64,000 bases of DNA from Sulfuritalea sp. (GTDB taxonomy: Bacteria > Pseudomonadota > Gammaproteobacteria > Burkholderiales > Rhodocyclaceae), in contig JADJFK010000013.1 of the NCBI GenBank assembly GCA_016708585.1, forward strand, positions 62,001-126,000, written 5' to 3'. Position numbers and translations under genes: made by a program. Shown piece after piece: positions 50,987 through 59,155 of this stretch; positions within the stretch are counted from its first letter, which is position 1; every line of letters begins with the position of its first letter. Under the pieces are notes generated by a model. That model did not search any database, was not told the origin of the DNA, and worked only from the letters and a program-made list of their open reading frames with translations.

Positions 50987-51053
50987 TTCAACCGCAAATT
51001 CATCCGCGAATGGCGCGACCTGAATCGCGCCATTCGTCATTTCAGCGGTTGAA
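50987..51053. repeat. Long interrupted palindrome
   Basis: Outer arms TTCAACCGC (50987-50995) and GCGGTTGAA (51045-51053) enclose a perfect 12-bp hairpin CGAATGGCGCGA / TCGCGCCATTCG (51007-51018, 51025-51036) with a 6-nt loop. No T-run follows, so it is not an ordinary terminator. Confidence 0.75.
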
Positions 51054-51062
51054 CTTTCGTCG

Positions 51063-51086
51063 CGCCGTCTCGCCAGCGCCGACTTT
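51063..51086 (-). repeat. Dispersed motif copy, between genes
   Basis: Minus strand reads GAAAGTCGGCGCTGGCGA then GACGGCG. It lies 10 bp after the long palindrome and inside the inverted-repeat region. Confidence 0.7.
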
Positions 51087-51263
51087 CAGAGAATGCAGCC
51101 CGCACCCGGAGGATTCAAGATCTCCCTGTTCCTTTTCCCCGGAGGAAAGGGTGAAAAGGGGCCAGGATCGCGGTTGCTTTGGCGGCGTTGAGCAGTGTTT
51201 GTTCTCACGCTTTCCCGCAACCAACCTTGCGGAAGCGCTCGGATTTGCCAACTCGGCGGCGCT

Positions 51264-51458
51264 GGCGGGATGGTCGGGGCGGTGGCCATTGAGAGCCGCC
51301 GAAGCGAGGAGCCGTGACGGGGGATTTCCGCTGGCGTTGTCCGACGATGATGCCGGCTTCATCGGCATCGGCTAGTTTAGCCAGCGGCCCGGCGCGGCCC
51401 CGCAGTAAGGAAGTCGCAGGCCGGCGAACCAGGGCCGGCGCTCCGATTGTCCCGCCGG
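51264..51458 (-). repeat. Right arm of about 195-bp inverted repeat
   Basis: Inverted partner of 49952-50147 by hand alignment; 51321-51389 differs from the left arm at one base in 69. The two arms bound a 1.1-kb inner segment. Confidence 0.85.
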
Positions 51459-51607
51459 CGCGGAAACTCGGATAACCGCCGCTCACCAGCGTCGACTGAG
51501 GGACCGAGGAATGTCGAGAGCGTCGACTTTCACTGAAGGGTTGATCATGCGTACCGTCGCTCCTGTTTTTCCCGGCATGGCAACGGCTTGTTTCTCGTTG
51601 AACGTCG

Positions 51608-51636
51608 TTGAACCAAGGTGATGATTGGCCTATACT
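51608..51636 (+). promoter_or_regulatory. Promoter of the AbrB/PIN toxin-antitoxin pair
   Basis: TTGAAC (51608-51613) and TATACT (51631-51636) with a 17-bp spacer, 28 bp before the antitoxin ATG. Confidence 0.7.
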
Positions 51637-51664
51637 GACACGATTCGTTCATCGGGAGACGGCC

Positions 51665-51922
51665 ATGAGCACCATGATTCTTTCGGGCAAGCGGCAAGTT
51701 GTGTTGCCCGCCGAGCTTTGCCGGCAGGTCTCGCTTGCGCCGGGCGCCCGTGTTCGCGTTGAGCTGGCACCGGATGGAGAAGGGATTCTGGTGCGCTCCG
51801 CCGGTGCCGGGGAAACAAAGCCGGCCTCGGTCCTGTTCGATCGCGTCAAGCGTCGTGGCAAGCCGCTGGCAGTCGAGGACTTGCAGGGCTTGGCGGTGGC
51901 GAGGAAGCAGGGCAAGCGATGA
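51665..51922 (+). CDS. AbrB/SpoVT-type antitoxin (VapB-like)
   Basis: 85 residues. The N-terminal swapped-hairpin AbrB domain is visible (MILSGKRQVVLPAELCRQVSLAPGARVRVEL), followed by a C-terminal tail (VLFDRVKRRGKPLAVEDLQGLAV) that would wrap around the toxin. ATG 51665 is preceded by GGGAGACGG. The stop overlaps the toxin start (ATGA), the usual arrangement for translational coupling. It likely represses its own promoter at 51608-51636 together with the toxin. It lies next to the inverted-repeat patch. Confidence 0.88.
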   Translation: MSTMILSGKRQVVLPAELCRQVSLAPGARVRVELAPDGEGILVRSAGAGETKPASVLFDRVKRRGKPLAVEDLQGLAVARKQGKR

Positions 51923-52335
51923 TCGCGCTGGACACCAATGTCCTTGCACGCGCCATTGCGGTCGAAATCGATGCCGACGCGGCGACCAAGGCACAAAGAA
52001 AGCGCGCCCAGGCCTTGCTGTCGTCGGGAAGCCGGTTGTTCGTGCCGGTGACGGTGATCGAGGAACTCGAGTGGGTGCTGCGCGGCGCCTACGGCATGCC
52101 CCCGGAAGATATCGCCGCCGTGTTCGAAGACATGCTTGCGGTCGAGAACCTGACCGTCGACCGCGCCGCCGCGGTCGACCAGGCGCTGGTCTGGTATCGA
52201 CAGGGACTGGATTTCTCCGACGCCTTGCACCTGGCCCAGTCCGGTCTGTGCAGCGGCTTCGCCACCTTCGATGCGCGCTTTGTAAAAGCCGCGCGCCGTC
52301 TTGGCCTGGAGCCCCAGGTGTCGGCACCAGGCTAA
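51919..52335 (+). CDS. PIN-domain toxin (VapC-like RNase)
   Basis: 138 residues with the four acidic residues of a PIN nuclease: Asp5 (ALDTNV), Glu48/49 (VIEELEW), Asp101 (DFSDALHL) and Asp118 (FATFDARF). Such toxins cut tRNA or rRNA when free of antitoxin. Coupled to the AbrB-like antitoxin. Base composition matches the host, so it is an established cassette rather than a recent arrival. Confidence 0.9.
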   Translation: MIALDTNVLARAIAVEIDADAATKAQRKRAQALLSSGSRLFVPVTVIEELEWVLRGAYGMPPEDIAAVFEDMLAVENLTVDRAAAVDQALVWYRQGLDFSDALHLAQSGLCSGFATFDARFVKAARRLGLEPQVSAPG

Positions 52336-52345
52336 GGACCGCAGG

Positions 52346-52464
52346 AGTCGGCGGGACGGCCGGCTCCTCGCCGTCCCTCCACTGTCGGCTCTGCATAGCT
52401 GACCGGCTTCGCGGGCGCAGAGCAGTGCTCTGCGAAACCCCCGCTTCGCCCAGCGCCGACTTTT
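52346..52464 (-). repeat. Hairpin repeat element B ending in the dispersed motif
   Basis: 52375-52451 aligns with element A at ftsZ-lpxC. A perfect palindrome CGCAGAGCAGTGCTCTGCG sits at 52416-52434, and the element ends in GCCCAGCGCCGACTTTT (52448-52464), the start of the dispersed motif on the minus strand. GGCGGGACGGCCG at 52350 also occurs in the left inverted repeat (49954). This copy links the short motif with the longer hairpin family. Confidence 0.7.
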
Positions 52465-52533
52465 GATGCGGAGCGGGGCGTGGCCGGATAAACTGCGCAC
52501 TTTCCTTCGCTCCCCTTTCTCGCAGGCCAGCCC

Positions 52534-53768
52534 ATGCCCGTCAACTACGCCACCCCCGCCCCCGCAGCCCTCTTCCCCGTCGCCGGCGTGCGCCTTGGCA
52601 CCGCCGAGGCCGGCATCCGCAAGAAGGACCGGCGCGACCTGACGCTGGTCGAGCTGGCGCCGGGCAGTCGCGCCGCCGGGGTGTTCACGCAAAATCGCTG
52701 CTGCGCGGCGCCGGTCACGCTGTGTCGCGAGCACCTGGCGGGCGACGGCAGCCTGCGCGCGCTGGTGATCAACACCGGCATCGCCAACGCGGCGACCGGC
52801 GAGCAGGGCATGCGCGCAGCGCGCGAGACTTGCGATGCCGTGGCCAGACTGCTCGGCTGCAAGGCCGACGAGGTGCTGCCGTTTTCCACCGGCGTGATCC
52901 TTGAGCACCTGCCGGTCGATAGGCTGGTCGCCGGGCTGCCGGCAGCGCAGGCGGATCTTGCGGCCGACCACTGGCATGCCGCGGCGCACGCCATCATGAC
53001 CACCGATACCGTGGCCAAGGCCGCCTCGCGCCGCATCGATCTGGGCGGCAAGACCATCGCCGTCACCGGCATCAGCAAGGGCGCTGGCATGATCCGGCCC
53101 AACATGGCGACCATGCTCGGCTTTGTCGCCACCGATGCCGGCATCGCCGCCGGCCTGCTGTCGCAACTTGCCAGGATGCGGCGGACCAGAGCTTCAACTG
53201 CATCACGGTCGACGGCGACACATCGACCAATGATTCTTTCGTCGTCATTGCCACCGGCGCTGCGGGGCTGGAAGTCGATGCCGCCTCGCCCCACTGGCCC
53301 GCCTTGCGTGCTGCTGTGATCGATGTCGCGCAGGAATTGGCCCAGGCCATCGTGCGCGACGGCGAGGGCGCGACCAAGTTCATCAGCGTAAAAGTCGGCG
53401 GCGGCGCCACGGCGGAAGAATGCCGCAAGGTGGCCTACGCCATCGGCCATTCGCCGCTGGTGAAGACGGCGTTCTTCGCCTCCGACCCCAACCTCGGGCG
53501 GATACTGGCGGCCATCGGTTACGCCGGCATCGACGACCTCGATGCCGCCGGCGTGCGCGTCTGGCTCGGCTCGGGCGATCAGGAAGTGCTGGTTTCGGAA
53601 CACGGCGGGCGCGCCGCCAGCTACCGCGAGGAAGACGGCTCGCGCATCATGAAGAATGCCGAAATCACGGTGCGCGTGGATCTTGGTCGCGGCAGTGCCG
53701 CGGCGACGGTGTGGACCTGCGACTTCTCCTATGATTACGTGAAAATCAACGCCGACTATCGTTCCTGA
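52534..53768 (+). pseudogene. argJ: Glutamate N-acetyltransferase/amino-acid acetyltransferase ArgJ, frameshifted
   Basis: Bifunctional arginine-biosynthesis enzyme that self-cleaves before a Thr. The first frame covers the alpha chain and cleavage site MATMLG (Thr193), then breaks at 53174-53175 after LLSQLAR. One added G gives [15 protein letters not shown] and joins the second frame, which runs to 53768 with [16 protein letters not shown] and [14 protein letters not shown]. So the beta chain is interrupted, by sequence error or mutation. [13 protein letters not shown] carries a copy of the dispersed motif without length change. If real, arginine synthesis would need another route. Confidence 0.88.
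53390..53414 (+). repeat. Dispersed motif copy in argJ
   Basis: AAAAGTCGGCGGCGGCGC then CACGGCG. Read as KVGGGATA, in a variable surface segment of ArgJ with the normal number of residues. Confidence 0.6.
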
Positions 53769-53775
53769 GGACACC

Positions 53776-54384
53776 ATGACCATCGCCGACCAGGCCCGCT
53801 TCGAGCGCGCCATCGCCCTGTTCGATGCCGCCAATGCCGAGGACCCGAACCAGGACCAGGGCCAGCCCAAGGAACTGCTTTACGCCCGGCGCATGACCGG
53901 GATGATAGTCCGCTATGCGCCGGACGCCAGCGAAGTCGCGCAACTCGCCGTGCGTGCCCAGCACATCAGGCGCTGGACGGTGCCGCGCAGCAGCTACCCG
54001 ATGACCAAGGAGGGCTACCACGCCTGGCGCACGGGTCTGTACAAGTTCCACGCCGAGACGGCGGGCGAACTGATGCGGCAGGCCGGCTACGACGATGCCA
54101 TGATCGATCGGGTCAAGGCCGCCGTCGGCAAGCGCGGGCTCAAGGTCAATCCGGACACGCAGATGATGGAAGACGTCACCGACCTGGTCTTCCTCGAACA
54201 CTACATGCTCGACTTCGCCGGCAAGCATGCCGACTACAGCGAAGAGAAGTGGCTCGAGATTGTGCGCAAGACCTGGAAGAAGATGTCGGAGCGTGCCCAC
54301 GCCTTCGCCACCGGCGGCGGCATCAAGCTGCCGGAACCGCTGGTGCCGCTGATCCTGAAAGCAATCAACGAGGAGAAGAAATGA
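53776..54384 (+). CDS. DUF4202 family protein
   Basis: 202 residues, soluble. Starts FERAIALFDAANAEDPNQD and contains AQHIRRWTVPRSSYPMTKEGYHAWRTGLYKFHAE, typical of DUF4202 proteins; several His and Asp residues (QHIRRW, KFHAE, LEHYMLDF) resemble an HD-like metal site, which is my inference. Seven nt after argJ; its stop overlaps the following dehydrogenase (ATGA). No established function. Confidence 0.8.
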   Translation: MTIADQARFERAIALFDAANAEDPNQDQGQPKELLYARRMTGMIVRYAPDASEVAQLAVRAQHIRRWTVPRSSYPMTKEGYHAWRTGLYKFHAETAGELMRQAGYDDAMIDRVKAAVGKRGLKVNPDTQMMEDVTDLVFLEHYMLDFAGKHADYSEEKWLEIVRKTWKKMSERAHAFATGGGIKLPEPLVPLILKAINEEKK

Positions 54385-55259
54385 ACGTCGGATTCATAGG
54401 CCTCGGCCTGATGGGCCGCCCGATGGCCCTGCACCTGGAGCGGGCCGGCCACACGCTGCACCTGTGGGCGCGGCGGCCGGAGTCGCTGGCGCCGTTTGCC
54501 GCGGTGAATGCGAAAACCCATGCCACGCCGGCACAGGTGGCGGCGCATGCCGAGGTGGTGATCGTCATGGTGGCCGATGCGCCGGACGTGGAGACGGTCT
54601 GCCTCGGTGCCGACGGCCTGGCGTCCGGCGGCAAGGCGGGACTGATCGTGGTCGACATGTCGACCATCAACCCTAACGCGGCGCGCAGCATCGGCCTGCG
54701 CCTCGCGGAGAAGGGCATCGAGTTCGTCGATGCGCCGGTATCCGGCGGCGAGACCGGAGCGATCAATGCCGCGCTGACCATCATGGTCGGCGGCAAGGCG
54801 GCGACCTTCGACAAGGTCAAGCCCCTGCTGGAAAAGATGGGCAAGTCGGTGACGCTGATCGGCGATTCGGGCGCCGGCCAGGTGGCCAAGGCGTGCAACC
54901 AGATCCTCACCGGAGTCGGCGTGCTGGCCGTGGCGGAGGCCTTCAACTTCGCGGCAAAAAGCGGGGTCGATGCGAGCAAGGTGCGCGAGGCGCTGCTCGG
55001 CGGCTTCGCCTACTCGAAGATCCTCGAAAACCATGGCCAGCGCATGCTCGACCGCAATTTCAAGCCCGGCTTCAAGGCCTGGATGCACCAGAAGGACTTG
55101 CGCATCGTCATGGAAGAAGCGCACCGCATGGGCCTCATGCTGCCCTCGGCGGCGGCCACGGCGCAGGTCTTCAACGCCATCGTCGGCAGCGGCATGGGCG
55201 AGAACGATTCGGTCACCGCCCTGCAGCTGCTCGAAAAGATGAGCGGCAAGGACGAGTGA
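54381..55259 (+). CDS. NAD(P)-dependent beta-hydroxyacid dehydrogenase (GlxR/GarR-like), copy 1
   Basis: 292 residues: an N-terminal Rossmann domain (MNVGFIGLGLMGRPMALHL) and an all-helical C-terminal domain. Conserved substrate segment DAPVSGGETGA and the catalytic Lys in GQVAKACNQ; the C-terminal KDLRIVMEEA stretch is typical. Best described as 2-hydroxy-3-oxopropionate (tartronate semialdehyde) reductase or a related 3-hydroxyacid dehydrogenase. Tandem with a paralog 19 nt downstream. Coupled to DUF4202. Confidence 0.88.
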   Translation: MNVGFIGLGLMGRPMALHLERAGHTLHLWARRPESLAPFAAVNAKTHATPAQVAAHAEVVIVMVADAPDVETVCLGADGLASGGKAGLIVVDMSTINPNAARSIGLRLAEKGIEFVDAPVSGGETGAINAALTIMVGGKAATFDKVKPLLEKMGKSVTLIGDSGAGQVAKACNQILTGVGVLAVAEAFNFAAKSGVDASKVREALLGGFAYSKILENHGQRMLDRNFKPGFKAWMHQKDLRIVMEEAHRMGLMLPSAAATAQVFNAIVGSGMGENDSVTALQLLEKMSGKDE

Positions 55260-55278
55260 CGCGGAGCCCGGACCGCCC

Positions 55279-56142
55279 ATGAACATCGGCTTCATCGGTT
55301 TCGGCACCATGGGGGCGCCGATGGCCGGACATCTGTTGCAGGCCGGGCATGCCCTCCATGTCTGGAGCCGCCGTGCCGCCGGCGCCGACTTTCTGGTGGA
55401 GCGCGGTGCGCGGCGTTGCGCCGCGCCCGCAGAGGTGGCGGCCGCGAGCGAAATCGTCTGCACCAACGTCACCGCCAGCGACGATGTCGAAGGACTCGCG
55501 GTCCAACTCGTCGAAGCCCTGGCGCCGGGAGCGATGCACGTCGACTTTTCCACCATCGCGCCTTCGGCGGCACGGCGCATCGCGGCGCTGTATGCGGAGC
55601 GCGGTGTCGAATTCGTCGATGCGCCGGTGTCGGGCGGCAGCGCCGGCGCCCGGAACGCCACGCTGTCCATCATGTGGGGCGGAAAGTCGGCGCTGGCGCC
55701 ACGCCTCGAACCGCTGTTTTCGGTGCTGGGCAAGACCATCGTCCGTGTCGGCGAGGTCGGCGCCGGCCAGGTGGCCAAGGCCTGCAACCAGATGGTGATG
55801 GTGGCAGCGATCGAGGCCTGCGCCGAAGCGGCGCGCCTGGCGGAAGCGGCCGGGGTCGATTTCGCCCTGGTGCGCCAGGCCATGCTCGGCGGCTCGGCCG
55901 GTTCGCGCGTGCTCGATGCCTTCGGCGGGCGCATGGCGGCACGCGACTTTACTCCCGGCGTCGAAGCGCGGCTGCATCACAAGGATTACGCGCTGCTGAT
56001 GGACGAGGCAAGCCGCATCGGCGCGCCGCTGCCGGTGTCGGCGGCGGTCTGGCAGCAGTTGAACGCCCTGATGGCGAACGGCTGGGGATCGCGGGATACC
56101 TCGGCCCTGCTGCCCGTGCTGGAAGCGGCCGCGCGGCAATGA
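55279..56142 (+). CDS. NAD(P)-dependent beta-hydroxyacid dehydrogenase, copy 2
   Basis: 287 residues, paralog of the previous gene with the same layout: MNIGFIGFGTMGAPMAGHLL, DAPVSGGSAGA, GQVAKACNQMVMVAA and HHKDYALLMDEA. Two copies of the dispersed motif lie inside it in opposite orientation (RRAAGADF near residue 33, KSALAPR near 136); in both places it aligns with copy 1 without gaps. The stop overlaps the start of the PAS-GGDEF-EAL gene (ATGA). The different substrate pockets suggest distinct substrates, unknown. Confidence 0.87.
   Translation: MNIGFIGFGTMGAPMAGHLLQAGHALHVWSRRAAGADFLVERGARRCAAPAEVAAASEIVCTNVTASDDVEGLAVQLVEALAPGAMHVDFSTIAPSAARRIAALYAERGVEFVDAPVSGGSAGARNATLSIMWGGKSALAPRLEPLFSVLGKTIVRVGEVGAGQVAKACNQMVMVAAIEACAEAARLAEAAGVDFALVRQAMLGGSAGSRVLDAFGGRMAARDFTPGVEARLHHKDYALLMDEASRIGAPLPVSAAVWQQLNALMANGWGSRDTSALLPVLEAAARQ
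55369..55392 (-). repeat. Dispersed motif copy in the second dehydrogenase (minus)
   Basis: Minus strand reads AAAGTCGGCGCCGGCGGC then ACGGCG. Coding strand: RRAAGADF. No length change against the paralog. Confidence 0.7.
55683..55703 (+). repeat. Dispersed motif copy in the second dehydrogenase (plus, partial)
   Basis: AAAGTCGGCGCTGGCG then CCACG, read as KSALAPR. Opposite orientation to the copy about 300 bp upstream. Confidence 0.5.
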
Positions 56143-58769
56143 ACGGCGCGCTGACGATCACGGCGCCGAAGAAGGCGGCGCTCGAGCTCAACGCGATCTT
56201 CGAGAATGCGACCGTCGGCATCCTGTTTACCCACAACCGCAAGCTGATGCAGGCCAACCGGCTGTGCGCGGAAATGTTCGGCTACCGGCTGGACGAGTTC
56301 CTCGGCCACTCGGCGCTGATCCTCTACGAAAGTGCGGAGGCCTATTCGGCGCTCGGGCGCGAGGCGGGCCCGGTACTTTCGCGCGGCGAATCGTTCAAGG
56401 CCGAAACCCGGCTCAAACGCCGCGACGGCAGCCTGTTCTGGTGCCGCGTTTCGGCCAAGGCCATCGATCCAGAGCATCCGCGCGACGGCACCTTGTGGAT
56501 CATCGAGGACATCACCGAGGATCGCAGGATCATCGAGGCACTGGAAAGCCGCACGCGCGAACTGTCGGTCATCCTCGACGCGGCTTTGATCGGCATCGCC
56601 CTGGTGCGCAATCGCGTGTTCCTTCGTTGCAACCGCCGTTTCGAGAAATTTCTCGGTTTGGCGGAAGGCTCGCTGGAGGGCCAGTCCGTGCGCTGCCTGT
56701 ACAACAGCGACGAGGAGTTCGAGCGCTTCGGCAAAGAGGCCTATGCCACGATAGGCACCGGCAGCGTGCATCGGCGCGAACAACCGTATCGGCGCAGCGA
56801 CGGCAGTATGCGCTGGCTGCGCATCAGCGGCAGCGCCCTCGATCCGGCGCAGCCGAACGCCGGCTCGGTCTGGCTGGCCGAGGACGTCACGGCCACGCAT
56901 GAAGCCGAGGAGCGGGCGCGGCAGGCCTTCGACGAACAGCAGATGATTTTCGACAATGCGGCGGTCGGCATCCTCTTCGCGCGGGACCGCGTGGTGCAGC
57001 GCTGCAATCGCAAGCTGGCCGAAATTTTCGGCTACCGGCCGGAGGAACTGGCCGGGCGATCGACACGCGTCTTCTACCTCAGCGAAGCCGACTATCAGCG
57101 CCACGGCGCCAAAATGCATCCGGTGCTCATGGCCGGCGAGACGTACATCGGCGAAACGCGGGCGCGGCAGAAGGACGGTACCGCATTCTGGGTGCGGACC
57201 ACCGGGCGGCGTGTCGCCAGCCAGACCGGCAGCATGGACCTGACATGGATTTTCGAGGATGTCACCGAGCGCCACCAGGCCGAGGAAGCCCTGCTGCGCG
57301 CCCACGAGGAACTCGAACAGCGCGTCGTCGAGCGCACCGCCGAACTGGCCAGCGCCAATACGCAGTTGCAGGAGGAAGTGTTCGAGCGCATGCAGGCCGA
57401 GCAGCGCGTCTGGCACATCGCCCATCATGACAGCCTGACTGGCCTGCCCAATCGCGCCCTGCTGCATGACCGGCTGCAGCAGGCCCTGGCGCAGGCGCAG
57501 CGCGGCCGGCATCGCGTGGCGGTGATGTTTCTCGACCTCGATCGCTTCAAGAGCGTGAACGACACGCTGGGCCACGCCATCGGCGACGAACTGCTGAAGC
57601 ATGTGGCGGAGCGCCTGAAGGGCGTGGTGCGGGCGGTCGATACCGTGTCGCGCCTGGGCGGCGACGAGTTCGTCATCGTCCTGCACGAGATGACCTCGCC
57701 GGACGACGTGGTCCAGGTGGCGGAGAAAATCCTGGGCGCCCTGGCCCCGGCGGTGGATATCGACGGCCATGCGTTGCGCGCCACGTCATCGATCGGCATC
57801 AGCATGTTCCCCGATGACGGCGACGAGGCGATCGCGCTGATGAAGTGCGCCGATGCGGCGATGTATCACGCCAAGGCGGCGGGGCGCAACAACTTCCAGT
57901 TCTTTGCCAACAGGATGAACGAGCAGGCGACGCATTTCTTCGCGCTGGAGAACCGCTTGCGCAAGGCCATCGGGGCCGGCGAGCTGGAATTGCACTATCA
58001 GCCGCTGATCGATTGGCCGCGCCGCACCGTATGCGGGATGGAGGCGCTGGTGCGCTGGAACGATCCGGAACGCGGCCTGGTCGAGCCGGTCGAATTCATT
58101 CCGATCGCCGAGGAAACCGGGCTCATCGTGCCGATCGGCGAATGGGTGTTGAGCGCCGCGCTGGAGCAGAATCGCGCCTGGCAGCAGGCGGGGCGGCCCC
58201 TGCTGCCGATCTCGGTCAACCTTTCGGCGCGCCAGTTCCGGCAGAAAGACCTGGTGGATACCCTGCGCCGCATCCTGGCCGATACCGGGCAGCCGGCGCG
58301 ACTGCTGGAACTGGAGATCACCGAGACCACCCTGATGCAGGACATCGACGAAACCCGGGCCAGGCTGGAGGAGATTTCGGCGATGGGCGTGCAGCTGGTG
58401 ATCGACGATTTCGGCACCGGCTATTCCAGCCTGAGCTACCTCAAGCGCTTCCCCGTGCACAAGCTGAAAATCGACCAGACGTTTGTCCGCGATCTCACCT
58501 TCGATCCGGATGATGCCGCCATCGTCACGGCGATCATCGTTCTGGCAAAAAGCCTGGGGCTCGAGGCGCTGGCCGAGGGCGTGGAAAGCCGCGCGCAACT
58601 GGACGTCCTGCTCGGCCTCGGTTGCGAACGGTTCCAGGGCTTCCTGTTCTCGCGCCCCCTGCTGCCTGATCGCGCCGACGAAATCTTCCGGCCGCGGCTG
58701 GAACTGGCTGCCAACCTCTCGGGCATAATGGCGGCCTCGACCAATCCCCACCCCGGAGCCACACCATGA
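56139..58769 (+). CDS. PAS-PAS-PAS-GGDEF-EAL protein
   Basis: 876 residues with no membrane helix. Three PAS domains (about 18-130, 140-255, 262-385; each begins with an IFxNAxVGIxF-type phrase such as [11 protein letters not shown]), a coiled-coil linker, then a GGDEF domain with an intact [12 protein letters not shown] and an EAL domain with [16 protein letters not shown] and [14 protein letters not shown]. It could both make and break c-di-GMP. The PAS domains would sense redox, light or a small molecule; no cofactor Cys or His motif was evident. The start overlaps the dehydrogenase stop and its end overlaps the FKBP start. Confidence 0.92.
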   Translation: MNGALTITAPKKAALELNAIFENATVGILFTHNRKLMQANRLCAEMFGYRLDEFLGHSALILYESAEAYSALGREAGPVLSRGESFKAETRLKRRDGSLFWCRVSAKAIDPEHPRDGTLWIIEDITEDRRIIEALESRTRELSVILDAALIGIALVRNRVFLRCNRRFEKFLGLAEGSLEGQSVRCLYNSDEEFERFGKEAYATIGTGSVHRREQPYRRSDGSMRWLRISGSALDPAQPNAGSVWLAEDVTATHEAEERARQAFDEQQMIFDNAAVGILFARDRVVQRCNRKLAEIFGYRPEELAGRSTRVFYLSEADYQRHGAKMHPVLMAGETYIGETRARQKDGTAFWVRTTGRRVASQTGSMDLTWIFEDVTERHQAEEALLRAHEELEQRVVERTAELASANTQLQEEVFERMQAEQRVWHIAHHDSLTGLPNRALLHDRLQQALAQAQRGRHRVAVMFLDLDRFKSVNDTLGHAIGDELLKHVAERLKGVVRAVDTVSRLGGDEFVIVLHEMTSPDDVVQVAEKILGALAPAVDIDGHALRATSSIGISMFPDDGDEAIALMKCADAAMYHAKAAGRNNFQFFANRMNEQATHFFALENRLRKAIGAGELELHYQPLIDWPRRTVCGMEALVRWNDPERGLVEPVEFIPIAEETGLIVPIGEWVLSAALEQNRAWQQAGRPLLPISVNLSARQFRQKDLVDTLRRILADTGQPARLLELEITETTLMQDIDETRARLEEISAMGVQLVIDDFGTGYSSLSYLKRFPVHKLKIDQTFVRDLTFDPDDAAIVTAIIVLAKSLGLEALAEGVESRAQLDVLLGLGCERFQGFLFSRPLLPDRADEIFRPRLELAANLSGIMAASTNPHPGATP

Positions 58770-59110
58770 GTCAGACCACCACGGCCAGCGGCCTTGTCAT
58801 CGAAGAAGTGCTTGTCGGCGAAGGCGCCGAGGCCCGCGCCGGGCAGATGGTTTCCGTGCACTACACGGGCTGGCTCACCGATGGCACCAAGTTCGATTCG
58901 AGCAAGGATCGCAACGAGCCCTTCGAGTTTCCGCTGGGTGCGCGCCATGTCATCGCCGGCTGGGACGAGGGCGTGCAGGGCATGAAGATCGGCGGCACGC
59001 GCAAGCTGACCATCCCGGCAGCGCTGGGCTACGGCGCGCGCGGCGCCGGCGGCGTGATTCCGCCCAATGCGACGCTGGTGTTCGAGGTGGAACTGCTCGG
59101 GCTGGGTTGA
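58766..59110 (+). CDS. FKBP-type peptidyl-prolyl isomerase
   Basis: 114 residues, one FKBP domain: [38 protein letters not shown] at the start, the [23 protein letters not shown] core, and [23 protein letters not shown] at the end, with the aromatic pocket residues present. No signal peptide, so cytosolic. ATG overlaps the stop of the preceding gene (ATGA). Confidence 0.95.
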   Translation: MSQTTTASGLVIEEVLVGEGAEARAGQMVSVHYTGWLTDGTKFDSSKDRNEPFEFPLGARHVIAGWDEGVQGMKIGGTRKLTIPAALGYGARGAGGVIPPNATLVFEVELLGLG

Positions 59111-59155
59111 GGCCGATGCCCGCCGGGTTCGCGCGATGTTCGGGCTGATCTCGCC

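Larger units (their letters stand above)
50833..51263. other. Non-coding accessory stretch with long palindrome
   Basis: No convincing gene. It holds a 67-bp palindromic region (50987-51053), a motif copy (51063-51086) and a GC-rich part with a C-element-like hairpin at about 51128-51157. The open reading frames here run through repeats and look accidental. Confidence 0.5.

Noticed and set aside
51042..51368. A 108-codon minus-strand ORF beginning MPMKPASSSDNASGNP, with a similar one at 50043 on the plus strand
   Set aside because: Both start inside the inverted-repeat arms and run through hairpins and a motif copy; no RBS or protein-like pattern, so most likely repeat-derived reading frames.
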